Positions 6,012 through 10,237 of a stretch of DNA of 10,237 nt are shown here, piece by piece. How positions within the stretch are numbered: position 1 is the first letter of the stretch; the number at the start of each line of letters is the position of its first letter. The DNA is from Pseudomonadota bacterium (lineage in GTDB: Bacteria; Pseudomonadota; Alphaproteobacteria; Caulobacterales; Caulobacteraceae): NCBI GenBank assembly GCA_023409795.1, contig JAEYQX010000113.1:1-10237 (forward strand), given 5' to 3'. The notes beneath the pieces are model-generated. The model did not search any database. It saw only the letters and a list, made by a program, of their open reading frames with translations, and was not told the DNA's origin. A program made the translations under genes and the position numbers.

Positions 6012-6251
6012 TCAGCCGTCCGGGCCGGCGGGGGCCTCGCCACCCTCGCCGCCTTCGCCACCGCCGGACAGGGCCGTGTCTATGGCCGCGACGACCGCCT
6101 TGCCAACGCGGGCGAACATGCCGCTATTGCTGTCGCCCAGCAGCGACAGGCCGCCGATCAGGGCGACAAAGATCAGGCTGGCGATCAGGCCATATTCGAT
6201 CGAGGTGGCGCCGGACTGATTGCGGCGAAATTCCTGCAGATGCTGACGCAT
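6012..6251 (-). CDS. Flp/Fap-type pilin with Gly/Glu-rich tail
   Basis: This 79-residue protein has the class IVb Flp pilin pattern. A short basic leader ends in NQSG (to residue 14), with the expected prepilin-peptidase cut before Ala15. ATSIEYGLIASLIFVALIGG then carries the conserved Glu19-Tyr20 and the hydrophobic segment (about 20-38). Flp pilins are processed by TadV/CpaA-type peptidases and assembled by Tad/Cpa machinery. Unusual here is the C-terminus: SGGGEGGEGGEAPAGPDG (62-79), glycine- and acid-rich, where typical Flp pilins end sooner. No tad/cpa genes are in the window, so this is an orphan pilin gene. The ATG at 6249-6251 has a GGAGGGGG-type ribosome site and gives the classic leader length. 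It lies 28 bp behind mutT on the same strand, so it may be read from that operon or from its own promoter. Confidence 0.85.
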   Translation of the reverse strand: MRQHLQEFRRNQSGATSIEYGLIASLIFVALIGGLSLLGDSNSGMFARVGKAVVAAIDTALSGGGEGGEGGEAPAGPDG

Positions 6252-6279
6252 ACCCGTGGCCCCCTCCCGCGGGCGGCAA

Positions 6280-6699
6280 TCACAAGAGATCGCGTAACCA
6301 GGCGACCAGAGGTTCATCGGCCGGCGGCATGGCATACTCGCCCAACCGGTTCGGCCTGACCCAGGCCAGGCCTGAGTGCTCGCGCGCGGTCACGACACCC
6401 GACCAGCGACGGCACAGGTAAAGTGGCATCAGAAGATGAAAATTTTCGTAAGCGTGACTGGTAAACACGAAGGGGGCCAGGCACGCCTCCTTGACGTCGA
6501 TGCCCAGCTCTTCCTTCAGTTCACGGATCAGGGCCTGCTCGGGCCGCTCGCCCGGCTCGACCTTGCCGCCAGGGAACTCCCACAGGCCCGCCAGCTGCTT
6601 GCCCTCGGGCCGCTGGGCGATCAGGACGCGGCCGTCCGGATCGACCAGGGCGACCGCGACGACCAGGACCGTGGGGACCGAAGCCGTCGTCCCGGTCAC
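6280..6699 (-). CDS. mutT: Nudix hydrolase, MutT-type 8-oxo-dGTP diphosphatase
   Basis: This 139-residue Nudix enzyme probably hydrolyses 8-oxo-dGTP to keep oxidised guanine out of DNA. The Nudix box is intact at 45-67: G-x5-E-x7-REL-x-EELGI, beginning at GKVEPGE. The MutT-like features are VLIAQRPEGKQLAGLWEFPGG (25-45) before the box, an aromatic-rich segment near FTSHAYENFHLLMP (79-92), and the C-terminal LAWVRPNRLGEYAMPPAD (111-128), which in MutT forms part of the base pocket. The start is a GTG at 6697-6699 that overlaps the argJ stop (GTGA), so translation is probably coupled. Coupling to argJ is a context I recall from other alphaproteobacteria. Other Nudix substrates cannot be excluded, but the length and blocks favour MutT. 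Confidence 0.87.
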   Translation of the reverse strand: MTGTTASVPTVLVVAVALVDPDGRVLIAQRPEGKQLAGLWEFPGGKVEPGERPEQALIRELKEELGIDVKEACLAPFVFTSHAYENFHLLMPLYLCRRWSGVVTAREHSGLAWVRPNRLGEYAMPPADEPLVAWLRDLL

Positions 6700-8078
6700 G
6701 AGCGATAGTCCCCGTTGATCTCGATGTAGCGCTTGGTCAGGTCACAGGTCCAGACCGTGGCCGAGGCGCGGCCCGAGGCCACGTTGACGGTGATGTCGAT
6801 GTTGGGGTTCTTCATGTAGGCGCTCATCACCGCCTCGTCGTAGTCGGGGGCCGGGGCCCCGTCCACGGCGGCCACGTGGGGGCCGAAGTTGATGGCCAGG
6901 CGGTCGCGGTCGACGGCCTCCTCGGTCTTGCCCACAGCCATGACGATACGGCCCCAGTTGGCGTCCTCGCCGGCGATGGCGGTCTTGACCAGGGGGCTGT
7001 CGGCAATCGACTTGGCCAGCTTGCGGGCCGAGGCCGGGGATGCGGCGCCATCGACGGTGACCTTGACGAACTTGGTCGCGCCCTCGCCGTCCTTGACCAG
7101 CTGGTGGGCCAGGTCGAGCATGACCTTTTCCAGGGCCAGCGAGAATTCCTTCAGGCGGCGGTCGCCGACGCGGCCGATGCGCGGGGCGCCCGAGGCCCCC
7201 GTGGCAAAGATCAGGGCCGTGTCATTGGTCGAGGTATCGCCATCGACGGTGACCGAGTTGAAGGTGGTGCGAACGTGCAGGTTCAGCATGGCCTTCAGCA
7301 CCGAAGGGGCGATGTTGGCGTCGGTGACGATGAAGGCCAGCATGGTGGCCATGTCCGGCGCGATCATGCCCGAGCCCTTGGCGATGCCGGCGATCCTGAC
7401 CTTGACGCCCTCGATCTCGCACTCGGCGTAGGAACCCTTGGGGAAGGTGTCGGTGGTCATGATGCCCAGGCCGGCGCGGGCCCAGTTGTCGGCCTGCATC
7501 CCCGCCTTGATGTCCGGCAGGCGCGCCGTGATCTTGCCATCGTCCAGTACCACCCCGATCACGCCGGTCGAGGCCAGCATGACGTCGCGCTGGCGACAGT
7601 CGAAGCGCTTGGCCGCCGCCGCTGCCGTGGCCTTGGCCGCATCGGCCCCGGCCTTGCCGGTAAAGGCGTTGGCGCAGCCGGCATTGACGACCATCAGGCG
7701 CACGCCCTCGCCGCCCTTGTCGGTGTCCAGCTGCTTCTTGCACCAGTCGACCGGGGCCGAGCCCACCTTGTGACGGGTAAAGACGCCCGCGCAGCTGGCC
7801 CCCTCGGGGAAGTGGAAGACCACCAGGTCATCACGCTCGTGCTTGTAGAAGCCGGCGCGGGCGGTGGCGATCTCGACCCCGTCGATCGGGGGAATGGTCG
7901 GGAAGGGCACGGCCAGGGGCGAGACCATCAGGCCGGGCTTGCCGGGCGAGGCCGCCTTGGCCGGGGTCGGCTGGGTGGCGCGCTTGATGACCGAGGCCAG
8001 CGGGTCCAGGGCCTTCTCGATGGCCGATTCAATCTTTTGCGTGGTCGTGCCGGACCGGGAAACGGGAGGGCGGTTCAT
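6696..8078 (-). CDS. argJ: Bifunctional ornithine acetyltransferase/N-acetylglutamate synthase
   Basis: ArgJ moves the acetyl group from N-acetylornithine to glutamate (the cyclic arginine route) and in bifunctional forms also makes N-acetylglutamate from acetyl-CoA. The product is 460 residues. The autocleavage and catalytic site is SGMIAPDMATML, with the nucleophilic Thr at 245, so alpha and beta chains should form by cutting Ala244-Thr245. Other family blocks are VNAGCANAFTG (131-141), ASTGVIG (169-175), IMTTDTFPK (206-214), TVDGDTSTND (after 270), GEDANWGRI and the C-terminal CDLTKRYIEINGDYRS. Similarity starts near residue 52, leaving a roughly 50-residue N-terminal extension rich in Lys, Ala and Pro. 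The first ATG overlaps the stop of the upstream PPIase gene (TGATG) and has GGAG ten bases upstream, which supports the long form. Met51 would give the usual length. Identity is very secure. Confidence 0.95.
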   Translation of the reverse strand: MNRPPVSRSGTTTQKIESAIEKALDPLASVIKRATQPTPAKAASPGKPGLMVSPLAVPFPTIPPIDGVEIATARAGFYKHERDDLVVFHFPEGASCAGVFTRHKVGSAPVDWCKKQLDTDKGGEGVRLMVVNAGCANAFTGKAGADAAKATAAAAAKRFDCRQRDVMLASTGVIGVVLDDGKITARLPDIKAGMQADNWARAGLGIMTTDTFPKGSYAECEIEGVKVRIAGIAKGSGMIAPDMATMLAFIVTDANIAPSVLKAMLNLHVRTTFNSVTVDGDTSTNDTALIFATGASGAPRIGRVGDRRLKEFSLALEKVMLDLAHQLVKDGEGATKFVKVTVDGAASPASARKLAKSIADSPLVKTAIAGEDANWGRIVMAVGKTEEAVDRDRLAINFGPHVAAVDGAPAPDYDEAVMSAYMKNPNIDITVNVASGRASATVWTCDLTKRYIEINGDYRS

Positions 8079-9046
8079 CAGGCTTTCGCTCCGTCAGGAG
8101 GTGCAGAAACAGAAGGCGGCGTGGCCGGTGCAGGCGGCACGGCATCGCCGGATTTTTGAGCAGGATTGAGGAAGACATCGACCTTGGCCTTGCCGCGCAG
8201 CTGCTCCAGCAGCTGGCGCACGCCCTCATAGGTCAGGTAGCGCACGATCAGGGGCCGGGCCTGCTCCAGCGTCGGCGGGGTCTCCAGGCGGCGGTCCTCG
8301 ATGCGCAGGACGGCCCAGCCATTGGCCGCCTCGACCGGGCCGATCACCTTGCCATTGGGCTGGCCGCGCAGGGCCGCAGCATAGTCGTCCGGCAGGACAT
8401 CCAGGGTCGAATAGCCCAGGTCGCCGCCGGAATAGCGGGTGGCCGGATCGGTTGACCTCTGGGCCGCCACGGCCTCGAAGGCCGCACCCTGGGCCAGGAT
8501 GGCCATCACCGCCTCGGCCTGGGCGCGGGTCTGCGACAGGATCAGGCGCACACGCAGTTCCTCGGACGTCCGGGCCCGGCGCTGCTGTTCCTCATAGAGG
8601 CGCTGGATGGCCTGCTCCGAGACGGCCCCCTCGACCACGGCCTCGACCAGCATGTCGCTGAGGATGCGCTCGCGCACCGCCTCCAGGCGGCGCTGGGCGG
8701 CCTCGCTCTTGTCCAGTCCGCGACGCTGGGCCTCGGCCGCCAGCAGCTTCTGGTCGATCACCTCGTCCAGCACCCGGCGGAAAAGTTCGGAGTGGACGTC
8801 CAGCGGCTCGGCCTCAGTCACCAGGCCCTGGGCCACCGCCTCGCGCTTGACGTCAGAGGCCCAGACCGACTGGTCCATGACCCGGGCAACGACCAGGTCG
8901 TCCTTTTGCGGCGGCACCTCCGTCCCCCCCTGGCCACAGGCCGCAACCAGCGCCAGGCTTGCCGCCAGGGCAAGGCCCGCCAGCGGATTCAGACGGCCCC
9001 CCTTCCCGGTTTCGGGACGGGACCGGGAGGGACGCGACAAGCTCAT
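8078..9046 (-). CDS. Lipoprotein PPIC-type (parvulin-like) peptidyl-prolyl isomerase
   Basis: This 322-residue envelope protein resembles SurA/PrsA/EpsD-type foldases. A long basic N-region (to Arg18) precedes a hydrophobic segment (21-36) and the lipobox VAAC with acylated Cys37. Residues about 50-160 form the helical SurA-like N-domain, with EVIDQKLLAAEAQRRGL at 95-111. The parvulin domain follows at about 162-262, with FEAVAAQRSTDP, the hallmark GGDLGYS and GKVIGPVEAANGWAVLRIEDRR. The two histidines usual in parvulins are missing: HIL reads as RLIL near 167-170, and GYH reads as GWA. The last 30 residues are Pro/Ala-rich. The ATG at 9044-9046 has GGAG six bases upstream, while a longer in-frame reading into secA is not supported. 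The gene is divergent from secA and heads the coupled run with argJ, mutT and the pilin gene. It could be a chaperone rather than an active isomerase. Confidence 0.85.
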   Translation of the reverse strand: MSLSRPSRSRPETGKGGRLNPLAGLALAASLALVAACGQGGTEVPPQKDDLVVARVMDQSVWASDVKREAVAQGLVTEAEPLDVHSELFRRVLDEVIDQKLLAAEAQRRGLDKSEAAQRRLEAVRERILSDMLVEAVVEGAVSEQAIQRLYEEQQRRARTSEELRVRLILSQTRAQAEAVMAILAQGAAFEAVAAQRSTDPATRYSGGDLGYSTLDVLPDDYAAALRGQPNGKVIGPVEAANGWAVLRIEDRRLETPPTLEQARPLIVRYLTYEGVRQLLEQLRGKAKVDVFLNPAQKSGDAVPPAPATPPSVSAPPDGAKA

Positions 9047-9086
9047 CGGACGCTCCGGGTGGATGGAAAGTCGGTCGCGGGGGACC

Positions 9087-9102
9087 AGGATTTGCATATC
9101 CT
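9087..9102. promoter_or_regulatory. Operator-like AT-rich palindrome
   Basis: AGGATTTGCATATCCT matches its own reverse complement in 7 of 8 base pairs, and it is AT-rich in a GC-rich region. It lies between the two divergent genes, just upstream of the secA promoter candidate and near where the PPIase operon transcript would begin. That is a good place for a repressor or activator dimer. No known regulator motif is recognised, so the call is structural only. Confidence 0.35.
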
Positions 9103-9118
9103 TAGTATGGCCCTCGCG

Positions 9119-9146
9119 TTGACAGGAATAGGGGCGGTGCTTAAGT
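9119..9146 (+). promoter_or_regulatory. Candidate housekeeping promoter for secA
   Basis: A perfect TTGACA (9119-9124) is followed, after G and 13 bases, by GCTTAAGT at 9139-9146. This resembles the Caulobacter housekeeping form (TTGAC-type -35, then GCTANAWC), with a good -35 and a partial -10. Transcription would begin near 9152-9155, giving secA an untranslated leader of about 155-160 bases. The -10 mismatches keep confidence moderate. Confidence 0.45.
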
Positions 9147-9186
9147 CCGGCCTGCGCCCAAGTCGAGGGGTTTTCGATCACCTGCG

Positions 9187-9230
9187 CGGCCCCTGCGCTT
9201 TCGCCCTGTTCGGGCAGTCTGTCGGGGCCG
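9187..9230 (+). other. Leader stem-loop 1 upstream of secA
   Basis: CGGCCCC (9187-9193) pairs perfectly with GGGGCCG (9224-9230). Inside the loop, GCCC (9203-9206) and GGGC (9212-9215) form a small second stem. The left arm can alternatively pair with GGGCC at 9239-9243, so two exclusive folds exist. Whether this controls secA is unknown. In GC-rich DNA a 7-bp repeat at this distance can arise by chance. Confidence 0.35.
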
Positions 9231-9232
9231 GG

Positions 9233-9283
9233 ATGATCGGGCCATTCTTCGATCAGGACGTCCTTTTTTATTTGAGCCTTTAG
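9233..9283 (+). CDS. Possible 16-codon leader ORF before secA
   Basis: An ATG at 9233 opens a 16-codon frame (MIGPFFDQDVLFYLSL) ending in TAG at 9281-9283, 28 bases before the secA ATG. It is hydrophobic at its end and would lie inside the predicted secA leader. The purine-rich GGGGCCGGG just upstream is only a poor ribosome site. The same frame is open back to an ATG at 9107 (58 codons), but that start lies upstream of the promoter candidate. No known arrest motif, such as those of SecM-like peptides, is recognised. It may not be translated. Confidence 0.2.
   Translation: MIGPFFDQDVLFYLSL
9234..9255 (+). other. Leader stem-loop 2 with downstream T-rich run
   Basis: TGATCG (9234-9239) pairs perfectly with CGATCA (9250-9255) around a 10-base loop. 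It is followed by the palindrome AGGACGTCCT (9255-9264) and six T (9264-9269). The layout recalls an attenuator, but the T run begins about nine bases after the stem and the palindrome alone can form only a 3-bp stem. It is not called as a terminator. The T/A-rich stretch may instead keep the secA start region unfolded. Confidence 0.3.
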
Positions 9284-9311
9284 CCGCTCGACCGCCTTTA
9301 CCGGATCGCCC

Positions 9312-10237
<926 letters not shown>

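Larger units (their letters stand above)
9047..9311. promoter_or_regulatory. Divergent control region between PPIase operon and secA
   Basis: This 265-bp gap is the longest non-coding stretch in the window and separates two outward-reading genes for protein export and envelope folding. It holds a plus-strand promoter candidate (9119-9146), an operator-like palindrome (9087-9102), two leader stem-loops (9187-9230 and 9234-9255), a T-rich run (9264-9274) and a possible 16-codon ORF (9233-9283). On the minus strand only the GGAG ribosome site of the PPIase gene and a weak -10-like CATACT (9104-9109) are visible. Confidence 0.7.

Noticed and set aside
6876..8159. Plus-strand open frame of 427 codons over argJ
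   Set aside because: It is antisense to a confirmed argJ. The translation is Gly/Asp/Ala/Arg repeat-like, as expected from a codon-position shadow.
9104..9109. CATACT as a -10 element for the PPIase operon on the minus strand
   Set aside because: It matches 4 of 6 -10 positions but has no acceptable -35 at 16-18 bases, so it is not called as a promoter.

Overview
The window is GC-rich, densely packed chromosomal DNA from an alphaproteobacterium. The Caulobacterales (Caulobacter, Phenylobacterium or Brevundimonas type) are the best guess. This rests on protein sequence style, on SecA sitting divergent to a PPIase-argJ-mutT cluster, on lysC divergent to ubiG, and on a candidate promoter resembling the Caulobacter housekeeping form (TTGAC...GCT). 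The genus is inferred by eye, without a search. I see no tRNA, rRNA, CRISPR, insertion sequence, phage gene or sign of recent transfer. Twelve complete protein genes and two edge-truncated ones (lysC, secA) fill the window. The largest non-coding gap is 265 bp.

Layout. (1) 1-1461: lysC (aspartokinase, minus strand, C-terminus off the left edge) is divergent from ubiG (ubiquinone O-methyltransferase, plus). The 55-bp gap holds two small overlapping palindromes. (2) 5119 down to 1486, minus strand: a probable operon comF - grxC - Nit-type amidase - DUF1178 protein, then after 103 bp a GNAT acetyltransferase and a Blc-like lipocalin lipoprotein. It converges on ubiG. The grxC/amidase pairing suggests glutathione chemistry and repair. 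(3) 5118-6011, plus: a protein related to NDUFAF5/BioC-like methyltransferases. Its ATG overlaps the comF ATG head to head (shared CATG), and its SAM-binding glycine motif appears lost. (4) 9046 down to 6012, minus: a tightly coupled run of lipoprotein parvulin-like PPIase, argJ, mutT (1- and 3-nt overlaps) and then a solitary Flp-type pilin with an unusual Gly/Glu tail. The pilin stop codon abuts the stop of the gene in (3), forming TGATCA. (5) 9312 to the right edge, plus: the first 308 codons of secA, behind a 265-bp divergent control region. That region holds a TTGACA promoter candidate, an operator-like AT-rich palindrome and a structured leader with a tiny ORF.

Functionally this is mostly core housekeeping: lysine/threonine and arginine synthesis, ubiquinone, thiol redox, protein export and envelope folding. 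I find no clear new system. The points worth following are small: the degenerate SAM motif, the PPIase lacking both parvulin histidines, ComF without its first zinc knuckle, the stand-alone acidic-tailed pilin, and the structured secA leader.
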